A DNA stretch of 64,000 bases from Cupriavidus necator N-1 (GCF_000219215.1 NC_015723.1:1674001-1738000); one strand, 5' to 3'. Positions 1 through 12,969 are shown, counted from the first letter of the stretch. Notes: generated from the sequence alone by a model not told the origin. Translations and numbers: made by a program.

Positions 1-1
1 C

Positions 2-2043
<2,042 letters not shown>

Positions 2044-2047
<4 letters not shown>

Positions 2048-4293
2048 GCCGGCGCGCCACCCGCCACGACGCGCCCACGCCGCTGCATGCGCTGGCGCTG
2101 TGCGCGGGCCTGCTGCCCCGGTGGACGGATGCCTGGAACCAGCCCCAGACTGTCTCCGACGCCGCGCTGCGGCGCGTGCTGGACGGCCTGGGCCTGCCCG
2201 GCGCCACCACTGGCCAGTGCGAAGCGTCGCGCGCGTGGCTTGCCTCCGATGACGCCGCGCATGCACTGCCGCCGCTGGTCACCGCCGAGCGCGGCAAGCC
2301 GGTGGCGGTGCCGTGGCCGCATACGCTGCCGCAGCGGTCCTACCGCATGACGCTGGAAGACGGCGCCATCGTCACTGGCACCGCGGTGCGTGGCAACCAT
2401 GACAGCGCGCGCAACAGCGACGGCACCATGCTGCTGCCTGCCATCGACGTATGCGGCTACCACCGCCTGGAACTGGGCGATGCGCACACCGTGCTGGCGA
2501 TCGCGCCGCCGCGCTGCTACGGCGTTGCCGATGCGCTGCGGCACGCCGGCCGCGCGGGCGAACTGAGCCGGCCCTGGGGCCTGGCAGTGCAGCTCTATGG
2601 CCTGCGCCGCGGCGCGCCCTGCGGCATGGGCGACCTGAGCGCGCTGGCGCAGTGCTGCATCAGCGCGGCCGGCGCCAGCGCCGACGCGGTGGCCATCAAT
2701 CCGCTGCACGCCGGCTTTGCCGCCCTGCCCGAGCGCTATAGCCCGTATGCGCCGTCCAGCCGCCTGTTCCTGAATCCGCTCTATGCCGACCCCGCCGTGC
2801 AATTCGGGCAGGCCGCGGTGGACGCGGCCGTCGCCGCGCTCGGCGCGGGCGAGGCGCTGCAAGCGCTGGAAGCCCGCAGCGAGATCGACTGGATCAGGCT
2901 GACGCCGCTGCGCTACGCCCTCCTGCGGTGGCTATGGGAGCGCAGCGAAACGCTGCTGCCGCGCGCGGCGCTCGATGACTGCGCCGCCTTTCGCGCGCGC
3001 GGCGGCACTGCGTTGCACGCGCACGCCTGCTACGAAGCCATCCAGGCCCGGCGGCTGGCCGACAGCGCCAACGGCATGAACCACAACGCCGCGCCTGACT
3101 GGCGCTGCTGGCCGGTCACGCTGCGCTCGCCCGGCGATGCCGCCGTGACGGCCTTTGCACAGGCCCATGCCGATGAGGTCACCTACCACGCTTTCCTGCA
3201 ATGGATCGCCGCCGACGGCATGGCACGCGCGCAGCGCGCGGCACGCGGCGCGGGCATGGCGGTCGGCATCGTTTCCGACCTGGCGGTGGGCGCCGACCCT
3301 GGCGGCAGCCAGGCCTGGACGCGGCAACAGGAGATCCTGGCGGGCTTCCATGCCGGCGCGCCGCCGGACCTGTACAACCCGCTCGGGCAGGACTGGGGCG
3401 TGGCGGTGTTCTCGCCGCGCGGGCTGCGCCGCCGCGGCTATGCGGCCTTCCTGGAGATGCTGCGCGCCAACCTGGCCCATGCCGGCGGGCTGCGCATCGA
3501 CCATGTGCTGGGGCTGGCACGCATGTGGCTGGTGCCGGCCGGTGCCCCGGCCAGCGAAGGCGCCTACCTGCGCTATCCGCTGCAGGATCTGCTGCGGCTG
3601 GTGGCGCTGGAATCATGGCGGCACCGCGCGATCATCATCGGCGAAAACCTGGGCACGGTGCCGCCGGAGCTGAATGCGGCGCTGTCGGCCCGTGGCGTGC
3701 TGGGCATCGACGTGCTGTGGTTCCAGCGCGAAGAGCGCGCGCCAGCCGATGCCGCGGAGGCAGCTCAGCGGGTGCCCGCCCCTGCGCCCGACGCCGTGCC
3801 GGCCTTCCTGCCTCCCGCAGCCTGGCCGCCCGATGCCGTCGCCACCACCTCGACGCATGACCTCCCCACAGTCACCGGCTGGTGGGCCGGCCGTGACCTG
3901 GCGTGGCGCGACCGGCTGCACCTGCTGGCGCCCGGCGAAACCCTTGCAGTGATGCAAGCCGGCCGTGCGCGCGAGCGCGGCGCGCTCTGGCAGGCGCTGT
4001 GCGAAGCGGGGCTGTGCAGCGGCGCCGTGCCGGGCCCTGCCCATGCCCCGCTCGATGCCGTGCTGGCGTGGCTGGGCACGGCGCGCACCGCCATGCGCCT
4101 GGTGCCGCTGGAAGACCTGCTGGGCGAGGCCGAGCAGCCCAACCTGCCCGGCACCACCAGCGTCCATCCCAACTGGCAGCGCCGGCTCGATGCCGATGTA
4201 CGTGCGCTGTTCGATACCCCGGTGGTGCGGGCGCGGGCTGACGCCTTGCGCGGCGGCCGGCACGGCGCACGCCATCCGCCGCCGCGCGCGTAG
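2044..4293 (+). CDS. malQ: 4-alpha-glucanotransferase (amylomaltase) MalQ
   Basis: GH77 enzyme of 749 residues that transfers maltodextrin chains between acceptors and so recycles the short glucans released by GlgX and GlgP. The GTG start overlaps the glgX stop. GH77 landmarks are present: NPLHAGFAALPERYSPY followed by SSRLFLNPLY, the nucleophile Asp about residue 486 in GLRIDHVLG, the acid Glu about 534 in IGENLGTVP, and the third Asp about 606 in STHDLPTV. The C-terminal NLPGTTSVHPNW is also typical. The long N-terminal extension (about 170 residues) before the catalytic domain is as in proteobacterial MalQ. Its position between glgX and glgP supports a role in glycogen turnover rather than maltose uptake, since no maltose transporter is nearby. 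Confidence 0.93.
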
Positions 4294-4403
4294 CCATCGG
4301 TCGCCCGCAATAAGTGCCGCCTGCAAGACCAGCGCCGCGATCTCCCTGCAGGGATTGCTCCATCCACTAAGCTTGACGCACGCACATGCGCAGGAGCCTC
4401 GCC

Positions 4404-6938
4404 ATGAAGGAATCTATCCGGCCCGAGCATGCCGATGACACCCGTACCGCCCTCTCCGGCGCCAGCCTGCGCCGGGCCTTCCTCGACCACGTCTTCCATA
4501 CCCAGGGCAAGCTGCCCGGCCACGCCAGCCAGAACGACCTCTACCAGGCCGCGGCGCATACCGTGCGCGACCGCCTGGTGCAGCGCTGGATCAGCACCGC
4601 CGAGGCCTACCTGGGCCAGCCCTCGCGCACCGTCGCCTACCTGTCGGCGGAGTTCCTGATGGGCCCGCACCTGGGCAACAACCTGATCAACCTGGGCATC
4701 TTCGACGAGGTGCGCGAGGCCATGGCCGCTGCCGGGCTGGATCTCGACCGCATCCTGGAGCAAGAGGTCGAGCCGGGGCTGGGAAATGGCGGCCTGGGCC
4801 GGCTGGCGGCCTGCTTCATGGATTCGCTGGCGACGCTGGAAATCCCCGCGCTCGGCTATGGCATCCGCTACGAATACGGCATCTTCCAGCAGACCATCAT
4901 CGACGGCATGCAGGTGGAATCGACCGATACCTGGCTGCGCAACGGCAACCCCTGGGAGATCCAGCGCTCAGAGTGGGCCGTGCAGGTGCGCCTGGGCGGC
5001 CACACCGAACACTACACCGACGACCGCGGCCACTACCGCGTACGCTGGGTGCCGGCCAAGACCGTGGTGGGTGTGCCGTTCGACTCGCCGATCCTGGGCT
5101 ACCGCGTCAATACCGTGAACACCCTGCGGCTGTGGCGCGCAGACGCCACCGAGGCCTTCGACTTCCATACCTTCAACCGCGGCGACTACCTGGGCGCGGT
5201 CAGCAAGAAGGTCACTTCCGAGAACCTGACCAAGGTCCTCTACCCCAACGACGAGACCAGCCAGGGCAAGGAGCTGCGGCTGGAGCAGCAGTACTTCTTC
5301 GTCGCCTGTTCGCTGCAAGACATGCTGCGGCTGCTCGCCGTTGACGGCATCCCGGTGACGCGCTTCCACGAGAAGTTCGCGGTGCAGCTGAACGACACCC
5401 ACCCGGCCGTGGGCATTGCCGAGCTGATGCGGCTGCTGGTCGACGACCATGACCTGCCCTGGAACGAGGCCTGGCACATCACGCAGAATGCCTTTGCCTA
5501 CACCAACCACACACTGCTGCCCGAGGCGCTGGAGCAGTGGCCGCTGCCGCTGTTTGCCCGTGTGCTGCCGCGCCATCTCGAAATCATCCTGGAGATCAAC
5601 GCGCGCTTGCTGGACGAGGTGCGGATCCGCTTCTACGGCGACGAATCGCGCCTGGCGCGGCTGTCGCTGATCAATGAGTACGGCGAACGGCAGGTGCGCA
5701 TGGCCAACCTGGCGTGCGTGGGCAGCCACGCCATCAACGGCGTAGCCGAGCTGCACTCGCGCCTGATGCGCGAGGACGTGCTCAAGGATTTCTACGAGAT
5801 GTGGCCGGAGAAGTTCACCAGCATCACCAACGGCGTGACGCCGCGGCGCTGGCTGGCGCTGTCCAATCCGCGCCTGACGCGGCTGGTGTCGGAGGCGATC
5901 GGCGACGGCTGGATCTCCGACCTGGCGCAGATCCGCGCGCTCGAGCCGTATGCCGAGGACGCGGGCTTTCGCGAACAATGGCACGCCGCGCGGCACCAGA
6001 ACAAGGTGGCGCTGGCCGAGCTGGTCCGCGACACCACCGGCGTGGTGGTGGACCCGTCCTCCATGTTCGACGTGATGGTCAAGCGCATCCACGAATACAA
6101 GCGCCAGCACCTGGCGGTGCTGCATGTGATCGCGCTGTACCACCGCATCAAGTCCGACCCCGGCACCGAGGTCCAGCCGCGCACCTTCCTGTTCGGCGGC
6201 AAGGCTGCGCCGGGCTACGCCTATGCCAAGCTGATGATCCGCTTCATCACCTCGGTGGCCGACGTGGTCAACCGCGACCCGCAGATGCGCGACCGGCTCA
6301 AGGTGGTGTTCCTGCCCAACTTCAACGTCACCTACGGGCAGCGCATCTACCCGGCGGCCGACCTGGCCGAGCAGATCTCGCTGGCGGGCAAGGAAGCGTC
6401 CGGCACCGGCAACATGAAGTTCGCGATGAATGGCGCGCTCAATATCGGCACCATGGACGGCGCCAATATCGAGCTGCGCGAAGCCGTGGGCAACGACAAC
6501 TTCTTCCCGTTCGGCCTGACCGCGCCGGAAGTCTATGCGCTGCGTGCAAGCGGCTACGACCCTGCCGCCTACTACCACAGCAACCCGCAGCTGCGCGCGG
6601 TGATCGACCTGGTCCAGCAGGGCTTCTTCTCGCGCGGCGACCCGGCGCTGTTCCGTCCGCTGTTCAACCCGCAGCAGATGCACGATCCCTACCTGCTGAT
6701 GGCCGACTTCGCCTCATACATCGAGTGCCAGGAGAAAGTCTCGCAGGCCTTTGCCGAGCCGGCGCGCTGGCAACGCATGTCGGTGCTGTCATGCGCGCGC
6801 TCCGGGCGCTTTTCATCGGATCGGGCGATCCGCGAGTATTGCGAGCGCATCTGGCACATCGAGCCGGTGCCGGTCCGGCTGCTGCACCGCGCCAGCGGCG
6901 CGCCCTGGCAGGGTGAATCTCCGGTGCGCGCCGCGTAA
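4404..6938 (+). CDS. glgP: Glycogen/maltodextrin phosphorylase GlgP
   Basis: GT35 phosphorylase of 844 residues that releases glucose 1-phosphate from the non-reducing ends of alpha-1,4-glucans using pyridoxal phosphate. The PLP lysine is about residue 672 in EASGTGNMKFAMNGALNIGT. Other conserved blocks are VAYLSAEFLMGPHLGNNL, EPGLGNGGLGRLAACFMDS and VKRIHEYKRQ. The ATG at 4404 is preferred over an in-frame ATG at 4386 because AGGAG at 4392-4396 sits seven bases in front of it. A 110-bp gap separates it from malQ, so it may have its own promoter, though none is obvious. Length and domain order are normal for the family. Confidence 0.95.
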   Translation: MKESIRPEHADDTRTALSGASLRRAFLDHVFHTQGKLPGHASQNDLYQAAAHTVRDRLVQRWISTAEAYLGQPSRTVAYLSAEFLMGPHLGNNLINLGIFDEVREAMAAAGLDLDRILEQEVEPGLGNGGLGRLAACFMDSLATLEIPALGYGIRYEYGIFQQTIIDGMQVESTDTWLRNGNPWEIQRSEWAVQVRLGGHTEHYTDDRGHYRVRWVPAKTVVGVPFDSPILGYRVNTVNTLRLWRADATEAFDFHTFNRGDYLGAVSKKVTSENLTKVLYPNDETSQGKELRLEQQYFFVACSLQDMLRLLAVDGIPVTRFHEKFAVQLNDTHPAVGIAELMRLLVDDHDLPWNEAWHITQNAFAYTNHTLLPEALEQWPLPLFARVLPRHLEIILEINARLLDEVRIRFYGDESRLARLSLINEYGERQVRMANLACVGSHAINGVAELHSRLMREDVLKDFYEMWPEKFTSITNGVTPRRWLALSNPRLTRLVSEAIGDGWISDLAQIRALEPYAEDAGFREQWHAARHQNKVALAELVRDTTGVVVDPSSMFDVMVKRIHEYKRQHLAVLHVIALYHRIKSDPGTEVQPRTFLFGGKAAPGYAYAKLMIRFITSVADVVNRDPQMRDRLKVVFLPNFNVTYGQRIYPAADLAEQISLAGKEASGTGNMKFAMNGALNIGTMDGANIELREAVGNDNFFPFGLTAPEVYALRASGYDPAAYYHSNPQLRAVIDLVQQGFFSRGDPALFRPLFNPQQMHDPYLLMADFASYIECQEKVSQAFAEPARWQRMSVLSCARSGRFSSDRAIREYCERIWHIEPVPVRLLHRASGAPWQGESPVRAA

Positions 6939-7164
6939 GCGATGTGACGGGCACTGCGGGCGTGGGCTAGCGCACGTCCGCACTGCGCCGGAAGTTTCTA
7001 CAATGGCCCATGTAACAAAGCCCGCGCTGGCGGTAGCCCCCGCCAGCATGCGGCCTCGCAAAGCGTCGTTCTGCGGGCATGGAGTTCGCATCGTGCCAAA
7101 ACCGGCCATCCGGCCGGCTCTCCCTTGGCACTTCCCACAGCTGTCCGGAAGCCAGGAGCCGAAT

Positions 7165-9171
7165 TTGCACGCCAACCCGTTTCTTCTCGCCCCCGGCGCC
7201 CGCTCCGCCATGCCCAGCCTGGCCCCGCACGACTGCTTTGCGGCGCCCGCTGCCTTCAGGCAGCCGGGCCTGCCCTGCAACGACGAACCTGCGCACGAGT
7301 ACCTGTTCGGGCCGGCCTGGCTGCCAGACGGCCGCGTGCGGTTCCGCCTGTGGGCCCCGGACGCAGCCGAGCAAGGCCAGGCGGTACGGCTGGAGATCGC
7401 CGGGCTCGGTCCGGTGCGCATGGCGGCCGGCGCCAATGGCTGGTTCGAGGCCATCGTTGCGTGCAGCAAAGGGGCACGCTACTGGTTCCGGCTTGACGAC
7501 GGCACCACCGTGCCCGACCCGGCCTCGCGCGGGCAGGCCGACGATGTGCACGGGCCCAGCATCGTGCCCGCTCCCGACGCCGCTGGCGCCTTTGCGTGGG
7601 CGTGCCCCGACTGGCGCGGGCGCCCGTGGCATGAAGCCATCATCTATGAGATGCACGTGGGCCTGTGCGGCGGCTTTGCCGGCGCGGCTCGGCAGCTGCC
7701 GCGGCTAGCGGCGCTGGGCTTCACCGCGGTCGAGCTGATGCCGCTGGCGGAGTTCCCCGGCGCGCGCAACTGGGGCTATGACGGCGTGCTGCCATTCGCG
7801 CCGGAGTCCGCCTACGGCACGCCGGACGAACTGCGCGCGCTGGTGGACCGCGCCCACCAGCTCAGCATGATGGTGCTGCTGGACGTGGTCTACAACCACT
7901 TCGGGCCGGAGGGCAACTACCTGCACCGCTACGCCAGCGCGTTCTTCCGCGCGGACCGGCAGACCCCATGGGGGCCGGCCATCGATTTCCGCCGGCCGCA
8001 GGTGCGGCGCTTCTTCACCGAGAACGCGCGCTACTGGCTGGAGCAGTTCCGCTTCGACGGCCTGCGCCTGGACGCCGTGCACGCGATCGAGGACGAAGGC
8101 TGGCTGGCGGCGCTGCCCGGCGAGCTGCGCACCATGCTGGCCGAAGGCGACGGCGCCAACCGCCATCTCCACCTGGTGCTGGAGAACGACAACAATGATG
8201 CCGAATTGCTGGCCAAGGGCTACGACGCCCAGTGGAACGATGACGCGCACCATGCCCTGCACGTGCTGCTGACCGGCGAGGGCGACGGCTACTACCGCGA
8301 CTACACCCGCTGCGCCGATGAGGGCGAGGATGCGGCTGCGGGGCGCGGCGAGCCCGCGCTGCGCCACCTTGCACGCGTGCTGGGCGAAGGCTTTGCCTAC
8401 CAGGGCGAGCCGTCGGCGCACCGCGCTGCCGCCGCGCCGGGCGTGTCGTCAAGCGCGGACAGCGTGCGCCGCGGCCAGCCGAGCGCGCACCTGCCGCCCA
8501 CGGCCTTCGTCTGCTTCCTGCAGAACCACGACCAGACCGGCAACCGCGCCCTGGGCGACCGGCTGGCCGGCCTGGCCGACCGCAATGCGCTGCGCGCAGC
8601 GGTGGCGCTGCAGCTGCTGTGCCCGCAGGTGCCGCTGGTGTTCATGGGCGAGGAAACCGGCTCGCAGCGGCCCTTCCTCTACTTCACCAGTCACCCGCCC
8701 GAACTGGCACAGGCCGTGCGCGACGGCCGGCGCCGCGAGTTTGCGGCTTCCGCGGCATTCCGCGACGATGCGCGCGCCGCGGCCATCCCCGACCCCAACG
8801 ACCCGGCCACCTTCGAGGCGTCGCGCCCCGAGCTGGAGGACGACGGCGACTGGACACCGTACTACCACGAACTGCTCTCCGTCCGCCGCCGTGAACTGCT
8901 GGACCGGCTGGCCGGCTGCCAGTCGGCGGGCGTCGATATCCTGGGGCCGGCTGCGCTGTGCGCACGCTGGCGGCTGATGGACGGCATGGAACTGAGCCTG
9001 TGGCTGAACCTGGGCAGCGAAGCCGTGCCATGCACACGCCCGTGCCGCGACATGAGCGCGGCGCTGCATGAAAGCCTGCCCGGCGCCGCGGCCGAGCTGT
9101 CCGCCGGCATGCTGCCGCCGCTGGCCTGCGTCGCCACCATGTGCGAGCCCGCCGCGGCGCGCGCAAGATAA
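7165..9171 (+). CDS. treZ: Malto-oligosyltrehalose trehalohydrolase TreZ
   Basis: GH13 enzyme that cuts free trehalose from the maltooligosyl-trehalose made by TreY. Visible parts are an N-terminal CBM48-like domain (YLFGPAWLPDGRVRFRLWAP), DVVYNHFGPEGNY, nucleophile Asp about residue 303 (GLRLDAVHAI), acid Glu about 340 (LVLENDNND), and QNHDQTGNRALGDR with Asp about 456. The start is uncertain: a TTG at 7165 has AGGAG at 7154-7158 in good position, while ATG at 7210 has no ribosome-binding site. An in-frame ATG at 7003 would add a poorly conserved tail. The upstream gap holds a perfect inverted repeat of 8 bp at 7026-7047 without a T-tract. The stop overlaps the treY start (TAATG). Confidence 0.9.
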   Translation: MHANPFLLAPGARSAMPSLAPHDCFAAPAAFRQPGLPCNDEPAHEYLFGPAWLPDGRVRFRLWAPDAAEQGQAVRLEIAGLGPVRMAAGANGWFEAIVACSKGARYWFRLDDGTTVPDPASRGQADDVHGPSIVPAPDAAGAFAWACPDWRGRPWHEAIIYEMHVGLCGGFAGAARQLPRLAALGFTAVELMPLAEFPGARNWGYDGVLPFAPESAYGTPDELRALVDRAHQLSMMVLLDVVYNHFGPEGNYLHRYASAFFRADRQTPWGPAIDFRRPQVRRFFTENARYWLEQFRFDGLRLDAVHAIEDEGWLAALPGELRTMLAEGDGANRHLHLVLENDNNDAELLAKGYDAQWNDDAHHALHVLLTGEGDGYYRDYTRCADEGEDAAAGRGEPALRHLARVLGEGFAYQGEPSAHRAAAAPGVSSSADSVRRGQPSAHLPPTAFVCFLQNHDQTGNRALGDRLAGLADRNALRAAVALQLLCPQVPLVFMGEETGSQRPFLYFTSHPPELAQAVRDGRRREFAASAAFRDDARAAAIPDPNDPATFEASRPELEDDGDWTPYYHELLSVRRRELLDRLAGCQSAGVDILGPAALCARWRLMDGMELSLWLNLGSEAVPCTRPCRDMSAALHESLPGAAAELSAGMLPPLACVATMCEPAAARAR

Positions 9172-11858
9172 TGCCCGCCGGCTTGCCGGAATCCCAGCCA
9201 GGCAGCCATGGCGATGGCGGCGACCATGACCTGCCCCGCGCCACCGCCCGGCTGCAGCTGCATCCGGGCTTCACCTTTGCCGATGCCGCCGCCGTCGTTG
9301 ACTACTACGCCGCGCTCGGCGTCAGCCACCTGTACCTGTCGCCAGTGTGCAGCGCGCGCCCGGGCTCCACCCATGGCTACGACGTCACCGACTTCACCCG
9401 CGTGCGCGACGAGCTGGGCGGCGAGCCCGGCCTGAAAGCGCTGGCCGGGCGCGCCCGCGCCGCCGGCCTCGGCCTGGTGCTGGACATCGTGCCCAACCAC
9501 ATGGCGGCCGACGCCACCCACAACGGCTGGTGGCGCGACGTGCTGACCCACGGACGCGCCAGCCGCTGCGCCGCCAGCTTCGACATCGACTGGACCCCGC
9601 GCGACCCCGCCCTGCATGGCAAGGTGCTGCTGCCGATGCTGGGTCAGTCCTACTGGGACACGCTGGTGTCGGGCGAGCTGCAATGGGTGCCCGCCAGCGC
9701 AGAGGATGCCGCCCACCTGCGCTATTTCGAGCACTCGCTGCCGCTGGCGCCAAGCAGCGTGGATGCCGCGGCCGCAACCCAGCCCGGCTGGTACGACCCC
9801 GCGCAGGCCGAAGGCCGCACCCGGCTGCACGCACTGCTGGAGCGCCAGCACTACCGGCTGGCCTGGTGGCGCACCGCCGCCGCGGCACTGAACTGGCGGC
9901 GCTTTTTCGAGATCAGCGATCTCGTCGGCGTGCGCGAGGAAGACCCGCAGGTATTCGACGCCGTCCACGCGCTGGTCTTCCGCCTGCTGCGCGAAGGCTG
10001 GATCGACGGCGTGCGTGTCGATCATGTCGACGGCCTGGCCGATCCCGCTGGCTACTGCCGCCGGCTGCGTGCCGAACTGGACCGGCACGCCGCCGCGCGC
10101 CCGCCGTTGCTGCGGCTGGCGCACCCGTGGCTGGTGGTCGAGAAGATCCTGGGCCCGCGCGAACGCCTGGCGCCGGACTGGCAGGTCGATGGCACCACCG
10201 GCTACGACTTCATGGACGATGTGGCCGCCGTGCTGCACGACGGCAACGGCGAGGCGCCGCTGGGCGCGCTGTGGGCATCGGCCAGCGGCGATGCGCGCCC
10301 GTATGCCGCCCATGTCGAGGCGGCGCGGCACGAGGTGCTGGAGCGGCACCTCGTGACCGAGTACGAAGGCGCGGCCGCCTGCCTGCACGACTGCGCGAAG
10401 CAGGAGCCCGGCACACGCGACCTGACACGCGCGGCGCTGCGGCGCGCGCTGGCCGCGCTGATGGCGGCGGTGCCCGTCTACCGCAGCTACTTTGACGCGC
10501 AACCCGGCGCGCGCGACACCTCGGCCGCACAGGCCGACGACGCCATGCTGGACCAAGCCATGCAGGCGGCGCGCGCCGGCCTGGCCCCGGACGAGGCCGT
10601 GGCACTGGCCTTTATCGGCGGCTGCCTGCGCACGCCAGCCCCGCCCGACAGCGAAACCGGCGTGCTGCGCCGCCGCCTGCAGCAACTGATGCCCGCCCTG
10701 GCAGCCAAGGCCGGCGAAGACACGGCGTTCTACCGCTACGGGCGGCTGCTGTCGCGCAACGAGGTGGGCAGCGACCCCGCCACGCTGGCGTTGCCGCCGG
10801 CGCAGTTCCACGCGCGCATGGCGGCGCGGCGCCTGGCCTGTCCTCATGCCATGCTGGCCACTGCGACTCACGACCACAAGCGCGGCGAGGACACACGCAT
10901 GCGCCTGGCCGTGCTGAGCGAGATGCCCGACGCCTGGGCCGATGCCGTGGCGGCATGGGAACGCGCGTGCGCACCGCTGCTGTCGACCCTGCCGCAGGCG
11001 CCCGACCCCGGCGACCGCCTGATGCTGTACCAGACTCTGGTCGGCGCGTGGCCGATGGAGGACATCGGCAAGCCTGCAGGCAGCAACACCGTCGACGCTT
11101 TCCTGGAGCGCGTGTCGGCGTGGCAGCTCAAGGCCATCCGCGAAGCCAAGCGCCACGGCAACTGGACCTGCCCGGACGCGGAATACGAAGCCGCGTGCGA
11201 GGCCTTCCTGCGTGCCATCGCGGCGAACTGGCCGTTGGGTGTGCTGGCGCATATCGGCCAGTTTGCGCAGCATATTGCCGTGGCCGGCGCCGTCAACAGC
11301 CTGGCACAGGTGCTGGTGCAGCTGACCGCACCGGGCATCCCCGACCGCTACCAGGGATGCGAAGGCTGGGACCTGAGCCTGGTGGATCCGGACAACCGGC
11401 GCCCGCCCGATTTTGCGCAACTGCGCGCGCGCCTGGGCTGCAGCGCTGGCTGGGCCCACTGGCTAACGCGCTGGCGCGACGGACGCATCAAGCAGCAGCT
11501 GATACGTCAGGTGCTGGCAGTACGCCGCGCCCAACCACGGCTCTTTGCCGACGGGCAATACAGCACGCTGGCGGCGCAGGGCGCGCTGGTGCCGCAGGTG
11601 CTGGCCTTTGCCCGCACCGCGGATGCGCACCAGGCCATCACGGTGGTGACGCGGCTGGCGGCCACGCAGGTCGACCCGACCATGCCGCGCATCCCGCCCG
11701 CGGGCTGGGGTGACACTATCCTGAACGTGGGTGCGCCGCAGCCCAGCCGCTGGACCGATGCGCTGACCGGCCATGTGCTGGACGCGCCCATGGGCCGGCT
11801 GCGCCTGCGCGAGGTACTGGGCGGCTTGCCGGTGGCGCTGCTGCTGCGCCAGCCATAA
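9171..11858 (+). CDS. treY: Malto-oligosyltrehalose synthase TreY
   Basis: GH13 isomerase of 895 residues that converts the reducing-end alpha-1,4 linkage of a maltodextrin to alpha,alpha-1,1, making maltooligosyl-trehalose for TreZ. The ATG at 9171 overlaps the treZ stop, so the two are translated as a pair. Landmarks are STHGYDVTDF, DIVPNHMA (Asp about 105), GVRVDHVDGLADP with nucleophile Asp about 284, VEKILGPRERL with acid Glu about 324, ATHDHKRGEDTRMRL with Asp about 568, and GIPDRYQGCEGWDLSLVDPD. Length is slightly above the 700-850 usual in the family. With glgX, malQ, glgP and treZ it completes a glycogen-to-trehalose route. Confidence 0.94.
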   Translation: MPAGLPESQPGSHGDGGDHDLPRATARLQLHPGFTFADAAAVVDYYAALGVSHLYLSPVCSARPGSTHGYDVTDFTRVRDELGGEPGLKALAGRARAAGLGLVLDIVPNHMAADATHNGWWRDVLTHGRASRCAASFDIDWTPRDPALHGKVLLPMLGQSYWDTLVSGELQWVPASAEDAAHLRYFEHSLPLAPSSVDAAAATQPGWYDPAQAEGRTRLHALLERQHYRLAWWRTAAAALNWRRFFEISDLVGVREEDPQVFDAVHALVFRLLREGWIDGVRVDHVDGLADPAGYCRRLRAELDRHAAARPPLLRLAHPWLVVEKILGPRERLAPDWQVDGTTGYDFMDDVAAVLHDGNGEAPLGALWASASGDARPYAAHVEAARHEVLERHLVTEYEGAAACLHDCAKQEPGTRDLTRAALRRALAALMAAVPVYRSYFDAQPGARDTSAAQADDAMLDQAMQAARAGLAPDEAVALAFIGGCLRTPAPPDSETGVLRRRLQQLMPALAAKAGEDTAFYRYGRLLSRNEVGSDPATLALPPAQFHARMAARRLACPHAMLATATHDHKRGEDTRMRLAVLSEMPDAWADAVAAWERACAPLLSTLPQAPDPGDRLMLYQTLVGAWPMEDIGKPAGSNTVDAFLERVSAWQLKAIREAKRHGNWTCPDAEYEAACEAFLRAIAANWPLGVLAHIGQFAQHIAVAGAVNSLAQVLVQLTAPGIPDRYQGCEGWDLSLVDPDNRRPPDFAQLRARLGCSAGWAHWLTRWRDGRIKQQLIRQVLAVRRAQPRLFADGQYSTLAAQGALVPQVLAFARTADAHQAITVVTRLAATQVDPTMPRIPPAGWGDTILNVGAPQPSRWTDALTGHVLDAPMGRLRLREVLGGLPVALLLRQP

Positions 11859-11889
11859 GCGGTCCCGGGCAACGCGAACGGTCGCGGTC

Positions 11890-12528
11890 TCAGGACTTCT
11901 GCGCCGCCGTGTGCAACACGATCGGCGTCAGCGGGCCGTGCGGATGGTGCGGCGTGCCATGCGGCGAGGCCTGGCCGTGCTGCGGCGGCTGCGCGCCGTC
12001 GTCCTTCGGCTCGCGCCTTGCCTGGCCGGGCGAAGCACCGCGTTCCTGCGGCAGGTAGGGCCGTATCACGACGGCCACGTAGTCGTCCTCCTTGGGCGTG
12101 ACGACGATATACGCCAGGCCCGACATCACCAGGCCCACCTCACCCAGCTCGGTCGCGATGCGCGCCACGATAAAGCGCTGCAGCAGCAGCGGGTTGACGC
12201 TGTCGTCAATCGCAAGTGCGGCCGTGCAGATGGTCAGGAAGCAGCGCTCGACCTCGCGGCACACCACCACCACCTCATCGAGGACGTAGCCCGAGCGGCT
12301 GGCGCGCACCAGCACCGATACCCCCGAGCTGGGCGCGGCACGGTGCCAGCCCGGCTTGACCTTGAAACTGGGCAAGGCCAGGCCGGAGCCGGTGTCCTGG
12401 GCCACGGTATTGAAGCGCTGGGCGAAGTCCGTGGGCGTCATCGCAAGCAGCTGGCGCTCCACCGGCGCCGAAGACACCGAGACGGACGAGGCCAGGACGA
12501 CAGTGGACAGGATGCTGGCTAGGTTCAT
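11890..12528 (-). CDS. Secreted hypothetical protein with Pro/His-rich tail
   Basis: Protein of 212 residues with a plausible signal peptide (MNLASILSTVVLASSVSVSSA). The globular part, about residues 25-160, contains three cysteines in VVVCREVERCFLTICTA. The last 50 residues are low-complexity and rich in Pro, His and Gln (GQASPHGTPHHPHGP), which might bind metal. GAGGT lies just upstream of the ATG on the minus strand. It is convergent with treY, from which only 31 bp separate it, so it is not part of the trehalose operon. I do not recognise a family. Export to the periplasm is inferred from the N-terminus only. Confidence 0.6.
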   Translation of the reverse strand: MNLASILSTVVLASSVSVSSAPVERQLLAMTPTDFAQRFNTVAQDTGSGLALPSFKVKPGWHRAAPSSGVSVLVRASRSGYVLDEVVVVCREVERCFLTICTAALAIDDSVNPLLLQRFIVARIATELGEVGLVMSGLAYIVVTPKEDDYVAVVIRPYLPQERGASPGQARREPKDDGAQPPQHGQASPHGTPHHPHGPLTPIVLHTAAQKS

Positions 12529-12969
12529 GACTACCTCGCAACGGATGAGCCGCTCCCCCCGGCTGCGCTGTCGGGCCCGGCGACACGCGGCGCACAGGGT
12601 GCCGCCGCGGCATCGGGCCGGCGTTGCGGGCTGTGCTCGCCGGCACTTGCCGCTCGCCAGTTTTTGCCAGCATTTCCTCCACTATAGACACGACGGCACG
12701 CAATCACACGACAGCGCGCAAGCATCGCGCCGATCATGCAGCGACGGCCTGCCGGCACGCGCACGGATGCCAGGAGACGGCACATGCAGTTTCTGCCGCG
12801 GCTGTAAAAACTCGCCGCGTGTGCCGCGCCGGCAGCGCCGCGCCTGCGCCGCAAGCCGCACAGGACCCAGCCAGGCACCGCCGGCGCCGGGGCCGGGAAC
12901 GGAGCTTGCAGGTCTAAGGCAGATGCGGAGCAGGAATCGCCCTGCCCCGCCAAGTACAGGAGGATCGTC
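12529..12969. other. 441-bp divergent intergenic region
   Basis: Lies between the start of the minus-strand secreted protein and the BON-domain gene, so promoters for both must be here. No convincing ORF is visible. The only AT-rich stretch is around 12660-12710. AGGAGG at 12957-12962 is the ribosome-binding site of the BON gene. No clear -35/-10 pair or operator was recognised. Confidence 0.5.

Noticed and set aside
7026..7047. Perfect 8-bp inverted repeat before treZ
   Set aside because: No T-tract and no known binding-site pattern, so neither a terminator nor an operator can be claimed.
8862..11459. Minus-strand open frame of 865 codons opposite treY
   Set aside because: Residue composition is Arg/Ala/His/Gln-rich with no family pattern; it is the antisense shadow of a GC-rich gene.
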